Source: Microvirga terricola (GTDB taxonomy: Bacteria > Pseudomonadota > Alphaproteobacteria > Rhizobiales > Beijerinckiaceae). Taken from it: a stretch of 64,000 nucleotides of DNA. Shown in pieces: positions 53,472 to 62,384 of the stretch. The DNA is taken from the NCBI RefSeq assembly GCF_011777495.1, contig NZ_JAATJS010000001.1, forward strand, positions 682,001-746,000, in the 5' to 3' direction. The stretch's first letter is position 1; every line of letters begins with the position of its first letter. Under the pieces are notes generated by a model. That model was not told the origin of the DNA and made no database searches. It worked only from the letters and a program-made list of their open reading frames with translations. The position numbers were made by a program, and so were the translations under genes.

Positions 53472-54710
53472 CCGGATCGGGGGCCGGGCCCGACGATGGG
53501 ATCTGCGTCTGGCGGTGTCGGCCGGCTGCAAGCGCTGGCCGCGCGCTCACCCGCGGTGCGGGCCCGGGTCGACGAGCTGATTGCCCTGGCGCGGCGCGGC
53601 CTGCCGGGGATGGCGATCGAGGACGGCTTTGCCCAGACTGTCCGCGCGGCAGATGGCCCCGTGGGATCGATGGTGCGGCCGGAGGGCGAGAACCTTCGCT
53701 ATGCCGCTATCGTGGCGCTCGGGGCGGCGCAGGTCGACGAGGAGCAGCAGCGGCAGATCCTTAGCGGCAGTACCGCCGCCACGCTGGTGCGGCGGGTCGT
53801 GCAGCAGGCCGGGTCGAGCTCCGATCTCGGGGCCGTGGCGCTTGCGGTGTGGGTCGCCGCTGAGGGAGCGGGTTTTCTGGCGGCGGATCTTCTGGAGCGG
53901 CTGCGGGCCGCACTGACCTCGGACCGGCCACTCTCGACCGTGGAATGCGCCTGGGCCCTGACCGCGGCGCTGGCGGTGCGTCATCTGACCGAGACCGACG
54001 CGCTGAGCCGGCGGGCGGCCGCGCGTCTGCAGGCGGCGCAGGGCGCCGGCGGGCTGTTCCCCCACATGTTGCCGGCTCGCGCCAGCGGCCGGTTCCGGGC
54101 GCATGTGGGCTGCTTTGCCGATCAGGTCTATCCGATCCAGGCGCTGGCGCGGTTCTCGGCCGCTTTAGGAGATGCGGCGGCTCTCGCGGCGGCGAATGCC
54201 TGCGCTGCGCGCATCTGCGCCTGCCAGGGACCGGCGGGGCAATGGTGGTGGCACTACGACATCCGGGATGGCCGCGTCGTCGAGGGCTATCCGGTTTACA
54301 GCGTGCACCAGCACGCGATGGCACCGATGGCGCTATTGGATCTCTGGGAGGCGGGCGGGGCGGACCATTGGCCGTCGATTGTCAAGGGATTGGCCTGGCT
54401 CAAGGCGCCGCCCGAGGTAGGCGTCAGTCTCGTCTGCGACCGTCGAAACGTGATCTGGCGCAAGGTCGGCCGCCGGGAATCGCGCAAGGCGGTCCGTTCG
54501 ATCAGCGCTGTGACCACTGCCCTGAAAGCCGGCTTTCACGTGCCGGGTCTCGATCTCCTCTTCCCGCCAACACGCATCGACTACGAGTGCAGACCCTACG
54601 AGCTCGGATGGCTCATCTACGCATGGAAAAATAACAGGAGACTCCTGCAATCGGAAGAATCTGGTCGCGCCGCTCGCGAGAACCCTCAGTGGCCGGAACG
54701 GAACCTCTGA
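53442..54710 (+). CDS. Alpha/alpha-toroid (prenyltransferase/squalene-cyclase-like) protein of unknown role
   Basis: 422 residues made of repeated helical pairs rich in Ala, Leu and Arg, like the alpha/alpha-toroid of terpene cyclases and prenyltransferases. Aromatic segments such as QWWWHYDIRDGRVVEGYPVY, HQHAMAPMALLDLWEAGG and YECRPYELGWLIYAW are the likely binding face. No DxDD or similar cyclase acid motif is evident. Its ATG follows AAAGG and its first ten codons match those of the glycosyltransferase at 43134. It abuts a GT2 gene with no gap. A function in polymer lipid-carrier or glycan handling is a guess. Confidence 0.6.
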   Translation: MDDPKLALSDPDRGPGPTMGSASGGVGRLQALAARSPAVRARVDELIALARRGLPGMAIEDGFAQTVRAADGPVGSMVRPEGENLRYAAIVALGAAQVDEEQQRQILSGSTAATLVRRVVQQAGSSSDLGAVALAVWVAAEGAGFLAADLLERLRAALTSDRPLSTVECAWALTAALAVRHLTETDALSRRAAARLQAAQGAGGLFPHMLPARASGRFRAHVGCFADQVYPIQALARFSAALGDAAALAAANACAARICACQGPAGQWWWHYDIRDGRVVEGYPVYSVHQHAMAPMALLDLWEAGGADHWPSIVKGLAWLKAPPEVGVSLVCDRRNVIWRKVGRRESRKAVRSISAVTTALKAGFHVPGLDLLFPPTRIDYECRPYELGWLIYAWKNNRRLLQSEESGRAARENPQWPERNL

Positions 54711-55637
54711 ATGCAGAAAATTTCAATCGTCATTGTTAACTACAAGACCGCTGACTTGACAATAGAATGCGTGAACTCGGTCATCGCGACGTCTTCCGAT
54801 CAATTTGAGATCGAGCTCATCATTTTCGACAACGACTCTCGCGACGGATCGTATGAGCGGCTCTCGTCGCTCTTTCCATCCGTCAGGATTGTCGCTCTCA
54901 AGAAGAATATCGGTTTCGCGGCCGCAAACAATCGCGGCGCGGAGATGGCGACGGGAGACTACGTGCTTTTCCTGAACCCGGACACGGTCGTGTTGCCAGG
55001 GGCGCTTGAGGCTCTTTGGGCGTTCGCGCAACGCCGGCCTGAGGCGGGTGCTTGGGGTGGGCGCACCTTGTTCGGCGATGGGGCGCTGAACCCGACATCC
55101 GTCAGCTCATTCGTGACATTGCGGAGTACACTTTATCGCGCGCTCGGCCTCGCATTCCTTTTCGAAAAAAGCCCGATCTTCAATCCTGAGGTTTACCCCG
55201 GCTGGCAGCGAGACACCGAACGGGATGTGGACATCCTCTTTTTCTGCTTTGTACTGGTCCGGCTGGAGATTTGGCGAAAGCTCGGCGGCTTCGACGAGCG
55301 CTTCTTTATGTTCTGTGAAGATGATGACATTTGCTGGCGAATGCGCGAGCTCGGCCTGAGCCGACTGTTCACACCTGATGCGTGCATCGTGCATCACGGC
55401 GGAGCGTCGACGCCCGATCGAGCCGATCGGATCGCCATGGTTCTGGCCGCACGCCTTCTCTGGATAAAACTTCATTGGCGCCCCCTGCCCGCGATGGCCG
55501 CGCGACTGACTATCCAGGCAGGCATATTTGGCCGGATGCTGTTCGACCGGATTACCAAATGGCGAAGACATAAGACCGGAACGTGGGAAACGGTCTGGGC
55601 CAATCGAAATGCCTGGGCTCGCGCTCCGAAACTGTAG
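54711..55637 (+). CDS. GT2-family glycosyltransferase (rhamnosyltransferase-like)
   Basis: 308 residues. It opens ISIVIVNYKTADLTIECVNSV, with IFDNDSRDGSYERL and the metal-binding LFLNPDTVVLPGA, then FMFCEDDDICWRMRELG, the acceptor-side motif shared with WbbL-type rhamnosyltransferases. Its ATG directly follows the stop codon of the preceding gene, indicating co-translation. Donor sugar is not known. Confidence 0.87.
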   Translation: MQKISIVIVNYKTADLTIECVNSVIATSSDQFEIELIIFDNDSRDGSYERLSSLFPSVRIVALKKNIGFAAANNRGAEMATGDYVLFLNPDTVVLPGALEALWAFAQRRPEAGAWGGRTLFGDGALNPTSVSSFVTLRSTLYRALGLAFLFEKSPIFNPEVYPGWQRDTERDVDILFFCFVLVRLEIWRKLGGFDERFFMFCEDDDICWRMRELGLSRLFTPDACIVHHGGASTPDRADRIAMVLAARLLWIKLHWRPLPAMAARLTIQAGIFGRMLFDRITKWRRHKTGTWETVWANRNAWARAPKL

Positions 55638-55682
55638 ACATCGAAGCTGGAATTCAAGAAGGATATCGGAAGGGGCGATGCG

Positions 55683-56489
55683 ATGATGAAGGCGGCAATC
55701 TCTAAATCCGTTCCCTACCCGATCATCGAACTGTCCCGTCGAGTCATATACTTTGGCTTCTCTCGCCAGTGCTATGTCTGTGGAGCTCGCGTGCGTCGGT
55801 TTTTGCCGCAGGGATATGGCTACTCGCTTCTGGAACGTCTCCAGGTGGTCGGGGGGATGTATAAGGTCGACGATTGCTGTCCGGTATGCCACGCAAGCGA
55901 CCGCGATCGCCTCGTGAAGTTCTATCTGGAGCGCAATGTTTTCAATGACGGCGCATCCCCGTCGATAACGCATATTGCTCCCGAGAAAGGACTCACAAAA
56001 TATATCGCAGGGAAGGCAGGCGCACGCTACATTGCCGGAGACATCGATCCGCGACGCTACCGTCATCTCAATTCCGTTCGTCGCATGGACCTTCTTGATA
56101 TTCCGCTGGAAAGCGGGTCGGTCGATGTCTTTGTATGCAATCACGTGCTTGAGCATATTGTCAGCGACGTGTCTGCCATGCGCGAAATCAGGCGCATTCT
56201 TTCACCGCGAGGTATTGCGATCCTTCAGGTGCCTTTGTCGCTCAAGCTGAAGAAGAGCATCGAAGGAGACGGCTCCGAGACCGAAGAGGAGAAGATTCGC
56301 CTTTACGGACAACGCGATCATGTCCGGATCTACACAGAGGCCGATTATACGGCGCGGTTGGAGGCGGCCGGATTCCTTGTTGAGCACTACAGCGCCTTCG
56401 ACGTCGATCATGATGCGGCGACAAAACTCAGGCTCAATCCCTTTGAGGTTCTGCACATCTGCAGGCCCGCCCCACCGGTGCGGCCGTGA
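55683..56489 (+). CDS. SAM-dependent methyltransferase with N-terminal zinc-type cysteines
   Basis: 268 residues. Two CxxC pairs in the first 80 residues (CYVC and CPVC) suggest a small zinc-binding domain. The class I methyltransferase core follows: ITHIAPEKGLTKYI, then RYIAGDIDPRRY, VDVFVCNHVLEHI and ILSPRGIAILQVP. It probably methylates a sugar of the repeat unit. Its stop overlaps the start of the next glycosyltransferase (GTGA). Confidence 0.78.
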   Translation: MMKAAISKSVPYPIIELSRRVIYFGFSRQCYVCGARVRRFLPQGYGYSLLERLQVVGGMYKVDDCCPVCHASDRDRLVKFYLERNVFNDGASPSITHIAPEKGLTKYIAGKAGARYIAGDIDPRRYRHLNSVRRMDLLDIPLESGSVDVFVCNHVLEHIVSDVSAMREIRRILSPRGIAILQVPLSLKLKKSIEGDGSETEEEKIRLYGQRDHVRIYTEADYTARLEAAGFLVEHYSAFDVDHDAATKLRLNPFEVLHICRPAPPVRP

Positions 56490-57364
56490 CAGAAAAGGGT
56501 GCAGCGGAGATTGCGGTTATCATACCGCACTACAATGACCCCGAGAGACTGCGCAGATGCCTGTCGGCTCTCCTATCGGATCCAGATTCCGCCGGGGCTG
56601 AGATCGTTGTCGTGGATAATCAATCCGACAAGGATCTCACGGATCTCCATATCGCGTTTCCCGCCGTTACATTTCTTGTCGAGCCATTGCGAGGCGCTGC
56701 TGCTGCCCGGAATCGGGGAGTCGGGGAAACACAAGCGCCCATGCTGTTTTTCACGGACGCAGACTGCGTGCCTCAACCAGGTTGGATTGCGGCCGGCCGA
56801 ACCGCACTCGATACCGCTGACATCGTTGGTGGTTCTGTTGAACTTTTCGATGAGACGCCGCCGCCACGGAGCGGTGCCCAGTCTTTCGAGGCCGTATTCG
56901 CCTTCAATCAGAAAGACTATGTCGAGAAAAAGGGATTTTCGGTTTCAGCGAACCTGCTCACCTGGCGCCACGTCTTCAAGGAAGTAGGGGATTTCCGCCA
57001 AGGCGTTTCGGAGGACGTCGATTGGTGCCATCGCGCGCTCAAGAAGCGATTCTGCCTGGTTTATGACCCGAGGGTCCTGGTGACCCACCCAAGTCGCGCG
57101 ACCCTGGCTGAGTTGAAAAGGAAATGGCAGCGAGTCGTATCAGAGACCTTTGCGTTGCAAACCCAATCACCCTTCCCGCGAGTGCGTTGGGCTGTGCGGG
57201 CTGGCCTGGTCCTTGCCTCGCCGATGCTGGATCTGCGCAAGATTTTGCTCAGCGCGCGCTTGCGAACGCCGGCGGAGAGAGCATTGGGAATTGCGACCCT
57301 GTTTTATCTTCGCGTTCTTCGAGCGGGGTGGATGTTTCGCCAAGTTCTTGGCTGGCGCATCTGA
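56486..57364 (+). CDS. GT2-family glycosyltransferase
   Basis: 292 residues starting with GTG that overlaps the methyltransferase stop by four bases. Motifs are IAVIIPHYNDPERLRRCLSAL, VVVDNQSDKD and LFFTDADCVPQPGW (metal-binding). EDVDWCHRALKKRF is the acceptor-side ED motif. One of four glycosyltransferases of GT-A type in the locus. Donor unknown. Confidence 0.85.
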   Translation: MTEKGAAEIAVIIPHYNDPERLRRCLSALLSDPDSAGAEIVVVDNQSDKDLTDLHIAFPAVTFLVEPLRGAAAARNRGVGETQAPMLFFTDADCVPQPGWIAAGRTALDTADIVGGSVELFDETPPPRSGAQSFEAVFAFNQKDYVEKKGFSVSANLLTWRHVFKEVGDFRQGVSEDVDWCHRALKKRFCLVYDPRVLVTHPSRATLAELKRKWQRVVSETFALQTQSPFPRVRWAVRAGLVLASPMLDLRKILLSARLRTPAERALGIATLFYLRVLRAGWMFRQVLGWRI

Positions 57365-57498
57365 GAAAGGCTTAACGATCAGATCGCCCCCGAAAACGCG
57401 GCACTCCATCCATTCCGAATGGAGTACATCTCATTAGCATGCGTTCTTCCTGCCGCGACGCGATAGCCTGTGCGCTAGGAATGTTCGCGGTAGAGCTG

Positions 57499-58020
57499 AT
57501 GCCCATAGTCGACGTCAAAATGAACGGACATGTCACCGTTACCCATCCCGATCTTGTCAATCTGTATGGCTGTGAAATCGGAGACGGAACAAGAATCGGA
57601 CCCTTCGTCGAAATTCAACGAGGAAGCTCAGTGGGTGCGAGGTGCAAGGTCTCCTCCCATTCCTTCATCTGTGAAGGAGTCACGCTTGAAGATGAAGTGT
57701 TTATTGGCCACGGAGTCATGTTCACGAACGACATCTACCCTCGTGCCGTGAACGAGGATGGCGATGTGGCGACCGAATGCGACTGGCAATTGGTGCCAAC
57801 CATCGTGCGCCGAGGCGCTTCCATCGGTTCAAATGCGACGATCCGCTGTGGGGTCGCAATCGGCCAGGGAGCGATCGTCGGCTGTGGCGCGGTCGTGACG
57901 CGTGACGTCCCAGATTATGCGATTGTGACGGGAGTGCCGGCCCGTGTCATTGGAGACTGCCGCGACCGCGCGGATGGGCCGGCCACGCAGCAGCCCGTAG
58001 AGATCGCCGACAACCGTTGA
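57499..58020 (+). CDS. Left-handed beta-helix sugar N-acetyltransferase (WlbB/FdtC-like)
   Basis: 173 residues of hexapeptide repeats. [21 protein letters not shown] and [25 protein letters not shown] match the enzymes that acetylate the 3-amino group of UDP- or dTDP-linked 3-amino sugars, with the C-terminal [26 protein letters not shown]. It lies 10 bp before the Gfo/Idh dehydrogenase and aminotransferase that would make that amino group. The start is uncertain: ATG at 57439, 57481, 57499 and 57520 are all in frame; 57499 fits family length. Confidence 0.82.
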   Translation: MPIVDVKMNGHVTVTHPDLVNLYGCEIGDGTRIGPFVEIQRGSSVGARCKVSSHSFICEGVTLEDEVFIGHGVMFTNDIYPRAVNEDGDVATECDWQLVPTIVRRGASIGSNATIRCGVAIGQGAIVGCGAVVTRDVPDYAIVTGVPARVIGDCRDRADGPATQQPVEIADNR

Positions 58021-58030
58021 GGGGATTTCG

Positions 58031-59077
58031 ATGATCGGTATCGGTATTATCGGCTATGGATACTGGGGGCCCAATCTTGCCCGTTGCGCGACTGAGGCGG
58101 GCGGGTGCCGCGTCGTGTCGATTGCCGATCAATCCCCCGCGGCCCGTGCCCGAGCGTCCGTGCGCTATGGTTCCGTCGATGTTGTTGAGGACTGGAAGAC
58201 CCTTGTCGCGGATCCCCGCGTTGATGCGGTGATCATTGCGACGCCCACGCGTATTCACTTCGATTTGGCGCTCGCCGCTCTCAAAGCCGGAAAGCACGTC
58301 CTCGTCGAAAAGCCGATGGCCGCGACTTCACGTGAAGCGTCCATCCTGATCGAGGAGGCGGAAAAGCGCGGCCTCATCCTGATGGTCGACCACACCTTCG
58401 TCTATACAGGCGCAGTGCAGAAAATAAAAGAACTCGTCGTCGCCGGCGTTATCGGCGACTGTTACTACTACGACTCGACCCGCATCAATCTTGGTCTCTT
58501 TCAAAGGGACGTGAACGTCATCTGGGACCTCGCTGTCCATGATCTTGCGATCCTGGATTTTGCCTTAGGCATTAGCCCCATCGCAGTCTCGGCCACGGGG
58601 GCTGGCCACATCAAAGGCAGCCCGGAGAATATGGCGCATATCACCTTCTATCTCGACGGTGGCGCAACGGCGCATCTCAATGTCAATTGGCTCGCGCCGG
58701 TCAAAATCCGCCGGACGCTGATCGGCGGAAGCCGTCGCATGATCGTCTATGACGATGTCGAGCCGAGTGAGAAGGTTAAGGTTTATGATCGCGGTGTCGA
58801 TCACGACGGAGATGTTGAGAATTCGGAACAGCGCGAGGATGTATACCGCATGTTGCTCAATTACCGTATGGGCGACGTATGGACACCGCAGCTGCCTGTG
58901 AAGGAAGCACTTCTTAGTGAGATCGAGCATTTTGTGGAGTGCATCGGACAGCGGATGTCTCCCTTGACCAGCGGCGCCAGCGGACTGCGCGTCGTCACGA
59001 TGCTTGAAGCGGCGTCGCAATCGCTTCGGCAGCGTGGTCACCCCGTTGAGCTCACCGGCATGAGGCAGGCATCATGA
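58031..59077 (+). CDS. Gfo/Idh/MocA-family nucleotide-sugar 3-dehydrogenase (WlbA-like)
   Basis: A 348-residue NAD-dependent oxidoreductase. Rossmann motif GIIGYGYWGPNLAR, EKP motif VLVEKPMAATSREAS and the C-terminal substrate domain with VHDLAILDFALG. In the pathway to 2,3-diacetamido sugars, this enzyme oxidises C3 of a UDP-sugar so that an aminotransferase can act. The neighbouring aminotransferase overlaps it by four bases, and the acetyltransferase precedes it, so all three steps are together. The exact sugar is not known. Confidence 0.85.
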   Translation: MIGIGIIGYGYWGPNLARCATEAGGCRVVSIADQSPAARARASVRYGSVDVVEDWKTLVADPRVDAVIIATPTRIHFDLALAALKAGKHVLVEKPMAATSREASILIEEAEKRGLILMVDHTFVYTGAVQKIKELVVAGVIGDCYYYDSTRINLGLFQRDVNVIWDLAVHDLAILDFALGISPIAVSATGAGHIKGSPENMAHITFYLDGGATAHLNVNWLAPVKIRRTLIGGSRRMIVYDDVEPSEKVKVYDRGVDHDGDVENSEQREDVYRMLLNYRMGDVWTPQLPVKEALLSEIEHFVECIGQRMSPLTSGASGLRVVTMLEAASQSLRQRGHPVELTGMRQAS

Positions 59078-60189
59078 TTCCGCTTATCGATCTCAAGGCC
59101 CAATACCGCTCCGTTCAGGAGCCGCTCGAGAAGGCGGTGCTTGAGGTGTTGCGAAGCGGTGACTACGTGCTTGGCGACCCCGTTCGACAATTTGAGCAAG
59201 ACTTTGCTGCGTACTGTGGTGCGCGCGAGGCGATCGCCCTCAATAGCGGAACCTCGGCGCTTCATCTCGCTCTCTTGGCCGGCGGGATCGGTCCCGGAGA
59301 TGAAGTCATCACGGTGTCGATGACATTTGTCGCCACAGTCGCCGCCATTTTATATGCCGGCGCCACGCCAGTCCTCGTTGACGTCGATCCCGAGACATTC
59401 ACGATGGATCCGGCTGCGTTTGAAGCTGCGATCACACCACGCACCCGAGCGGTGATGCCGGTGCACCTCCACGGACGACTGGCGGAGATGGATGCCATCT
59501 GTGACATCGCGAAGCATCATGGCATCATGGTTATCGAGGACGCTGCGCAAGCGCATGGCGCCGAATGGAATGGGCGGAAGGCCGGAACCTTCGGCGCGGT
59601 TGGCTGCTTCAGTTTTTATCCGGGCAAGAATCTCGGAGCTTGCGGCGAAGGTGGGGCACTGGTCACTGACGATCCGAAAATCGCCGCTACTCTCCGCTGC
59701 CTGCGGGACTGGGGCCAGGAAGGAAAATACAATCACGTGAGGCCTGGCTACAATTATCGCATGGATACCGTGCAAGCTGCGGCTTTGGGCGTGAAACTAA
59801 AATTTCTTTCGTCCTGGACGGTCGCGAGGCGCCGGGTTGCCGCGCAATACGACAACCTCCTCGGAGATGCCGGGCTGCGTATTCCGGAGCCGCGTGGCGC
59901 GGACCATGTCTATCATGTCTACGCCGTCCGGATTGCAGATCGGGACGATGCCCGGCGACTTCTCATGGAAGAAGGAATCGCAACAGGGGTCCACTATCCA
60001 CGCCCTGTCCATCTGCAGCCCGCCTATTCTGCCCTTGTGAAGGCATCTGGCGGCCTTGCCGTTGCAGAGCAGTTGGCCAGCGAATTTCTGTCCCTCCCCA
60101 TCTTCCCCGAGATGACCGAGAAACAGATCAACACTGTGGCCGATGCACTCATCCGCATCGTCGAGCATTCGGATGCGACGGTGCTCTGA
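59074..60189 (+). CDS. DegT/DnrJ/EryC1-family sugar aminotransferase (WlbC-like)
   Basis: 371 residues. The PLP-binding Lys185 is in FSFYPGKNLGACGEGG; ALNSGTSALHLALLAGGIGPGDEV and VIEDAAQAHGAEW are the other family blocks. It transfers an amino group to the 3-keto sugar produced by the preceding dehydrogenase. Its ATG overlaps the stop of that gene (ATGA). Together with the acetyltransferase it should yield a 3-acetamido sugar nucleotide. Confidence 0.92.
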   Translation: MIPLIDLKAQYRSVQEPLEKAVLEVLRSGDYVLGDPVRQFEQDFAAYCGAREAIALNSGTSALHLALLAGGIGPGDEVITVSMTFVATVAAILYAGATPVLVDVDPETFTMDPAAFEAAITPRTRAVMPVHLHGRLAEMDAICDIAKHHGIMVIEDAAQAHGAEWNGRKAGTFGAVGCFSFYPGKNLGACGEGGALVTDDPKIAATLRCLRDWGQEGKYNHVRPGYNYRMDTVQAAALGVKLKFLSSWTVARRRVAAQYDNLLGDAGLRIPEPRGADHVYHVYAVRIADRDDARRLLMEEGIATGVHYPRPVHLQPAYSALVKASGGLAVAEQLASEFLSLPIFPEMTEKQINTVADALIRIVEHSDATVL

Positions 60190-60237
60190 CGTCTCAGGTC
60201 AGGTGAACGCCAGGCTCTTCATACGGAGACACCCATA

Positions 60238-61236
60238 ATGCCTTCTGAACACGTCTTGAAGGATAAGCGAGTTCTCGTGACGGGCGGAGCCGGATTCGTA
60301 GGATCACATATCGTCGATCTTCTCGTCGAATGCGGCTGCCGGGAAATTAATGTCGTCGATAACATGGTCCGAGGCCGGCCTGAGAATCTCACTCACGCCA
60401 TGGCAAAGGGGCCAGTTCGGCTTATCATCGGAGACATTCGCGATCGATCACTGATCGCCGGTCTCGTCGAGGACACGGATACGGTCTTTCACCAAGCGGC
60501 CCTCCGCATCACCCATTGCGCAGCGGAGCCGCGCGCTGCCATGGAAGTAATGGTTGACGCAACATTCGATCTTCTTGAGCAATGCGTCCGCTCAAAGGTG
60601 CGCAAGATTGTCATGGCTTCTTCGGCTTCCGTTTATGGGTTGGCCGAGGAATTCCCGACCACGGAACACCAGAATCCCTATGCAAACCGGACGCTCTATG
60701 GCGCAGCGAAGGCTTTCGGCGAGGGGCTTCTTCGCTCGTTCAACGACATGTACGGGCTGGACTATGTCGCACTTCGATATTTCAACGTCTTCGGCCCTCG
60801 TATGGACATCCACGGCCGCTACACGGAGGTGATGATCCGGTGGATGGAGCGGCTTGGTGCAGACCGGGCACCCATCATATTCGGAGATGGCCAGCAGACG
60901 ATGGACCTGGTGCATGTCAGGGATGTTGCGCGAGCAAATATTCTTGCCGCGATATCGCCCGTCACGGATGTCGCGTTGAATGTGGGAAGCGGGCATGAAA
61001 CCTCTCTCCTCGAGCTGGCGCATCTGCTCGCGAGAGCCATGAATCGCAGTCATCTAAGCCCGATCCACGAGCCGGAGCGCGCAGTCAATCCGGTCCCGCG
61101 GCGCCTGTGCGATCCAACTCTCGCCCGAGAACTGATCGGCTTCGAGGCGACCCTTCCCGTCGAAGAGGGAATGAGGGAACTGGTGAACTGGTGGCGTTCG
61201 GAAAGTGCGTCATCCATGGAGAGGGGAGCGGCCTGA
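60238..61236 (+). CDS. NAD-dependent nucleotide-sugar epimerase/dehydratase
   Basis: A 332-residue extended short-chain dehydrogenase. Glycine-rich loop VTGGAGFVGSHIVD, catalytic Tyr154-x3-Lys158 in TLYGAAKAFGE and MASSASVYG with Ser upstream. It acts on a UDP- or dTDP-hexose, as a 4-epimerase or 4,6-dehydratase. It shares one base (TGATG) with the next aminotransferase gene, so the two are likely to act in sequence on the same sugar. Confidence 0.88.
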   Translation: MPSEHVLKDKRVLVTGGAGFVGSHIVDLLVECGCREINVVDNMVRGRPENLTHAMAKGPVRLIIGDIRDRSLIAGLVEDTDTVFHQAALRITHCAAEPRAAMEVMVDATFDLLEQCVRSKVRKIVMASSASVYGLAEEFPTTEHQNPYANRTLYGAAKAFGEGLLRSFNDMYGLDYVALRYFNVFGPRMDIHGRYTEVMIRWMERLGADRAPIIFGDGQQTMDLVHVRDVARANILAAISPVTDVALNVGSGHETSLLELAHLLARAMNRSHLSPIHEPERAVNPVPRRLCDPTLARELIGFEATLPVEEGMRELVNWWRSESASSMERGAA

Positions 61237-62372
61237 TGATCCCGATCATGTCTCCGTTCATTGGTAAGGCCGAAGCGGACGCGGCCGCCGCAGTGATCCT
61301 GTCCGGATGGCTGACCCAAGGACCGCAGGTCGCCAGCTTCGAGGAAGAATTTGCCGCGGCGGTTGGTGCGGAATACGCCTGTGCCGTTTCAAACTGTACC
61401 GTTGCATTGCACCTCGCGCTCATGGCTGCCGGTGCGAACCCTGGCGATGAAGTGATTATGGCGAGTCACACATTCATTGCGTCCGCTAATGCAGCACGCC
61501 AATGCGGTGCCATTCCGGTCTTCGTCGACATCGATCCTGCAACGTTCAACATGGATCCGGACAAAATCGCTGCCGCCATCACGCCGCGAACCAAGGTCTT
61601 GATGTGCATCCATCAAATGGGAATGCCGTGCGATATGGAGCGGATCCTGCCACTCGCCCGCGCGCATGGGCTTCTTGTGGTGGAAGATGCAGCCTGTGCG
61701 ATAGGATCCGAGATCCGTATCGGAGAGGCTTGGGAGAGGATAGGACGCCCTCACGGCGACATCGTTTGCTTCTCACTTCATCCGCGCAAACTTTTGACGG
61801 TTGGCGACGGCGGAGTGTTGACCACGTCGAACGCGGAGTTTGACCGACTCTTCAGGCTTTGGCGTCAACATGGCATGAGCGTGCCGGATACGGTCCGCCA
61901 TAACAGCCAGAAAGTTCTGATCGAAGAGTATCCCGTCACCGGTTTTAACTATCGCCTCACGGACATGCAGGCGGCCGTCGGCCGCGAGCAGCTCAAGAAG
62001 CTGGATGAGATCGTCCAACGAAGAAGGGATCTGGCCCAATCTTACAAAGCCAAACTCGCGGATATCCCCGATGTGATCGCTCCGGAAGAGCCGAGCTGGG
62101 CCAGGACAAACTGGCAAAGCTACTGCGTCCGTTTGCCGTCGGGCGCCTCGCAACTCGATGTCATGCAGAAGATGCTTGATCGCGGCGTGGCGACTCGGAG
62201 AGGGATCATGTGTGTGCATCGCGAACCGGCATACGCGGACCTCAGATTGCGCCTTCCCCTGCCGGAATCCGAGCGCGCTCAGGATTCCTGTATTCTTCTT
62301 CCCCTCTTTCATCACATGACGGATGAGGTGCAGGACCATGTCGTTTCCGCACTGAAGGACGCGCTGTCATAG
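61236..62372 (+). CDS. Second DegT/DnrJ/EryC1-family sugar aminotransferase
   Basis: 378 residues. Lys185 in FSLHPRKLLTVGDGGVLTT is the PLP lysine; SNCTVALHLALMAAGANPGDEV and VVEDAACAIGSE are other family blocks. The ATG overlaps the preceding epimerase stop (TGATG) and has GAGGGGAG upstream; an earlier in-frame ATG at 61107 would lie inside the epimerase gene. Its pairing with the epimerase/dehydratase suggests amination at C4 (or C3) of a keto sugar separate from the WlbC-like step. Confidence 0.9.
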   Translation: MIPIMSPFIGKAEADAAAAVILSGWLTQGPQVASFEEEFAAAVGAEYACAVSNCTVALHLALMAAGANPGDEVIMASHTFIASANAARQCGAIPVFVDIDPATFNMDPDKIAAAITPRTKVLMCIHQMGMPCDMERILPLARAHGLLVVEDAACAIGSEIRIGEAWERIGRPHGDIVCFSLHPRKLLTVGDGGVLTTSNAEFDRLFRLWRQHGMSVPDTVRHNSQKVLIEEYPVTGFNYRLTDMQAAVGREQLKKLDEIVQRRRDLAQSYKAKLADIPDVIAPEEPSWARTNWQSYCVRLPSGASQLDVMQKMLDRGVATRRGIMCVHREPAYADLRLRLPLPESERAQDSCILLPLFHHMTDEVQDHVVSALKDALS

Positions 62373-62384
62373 GGGCGGGATCGC

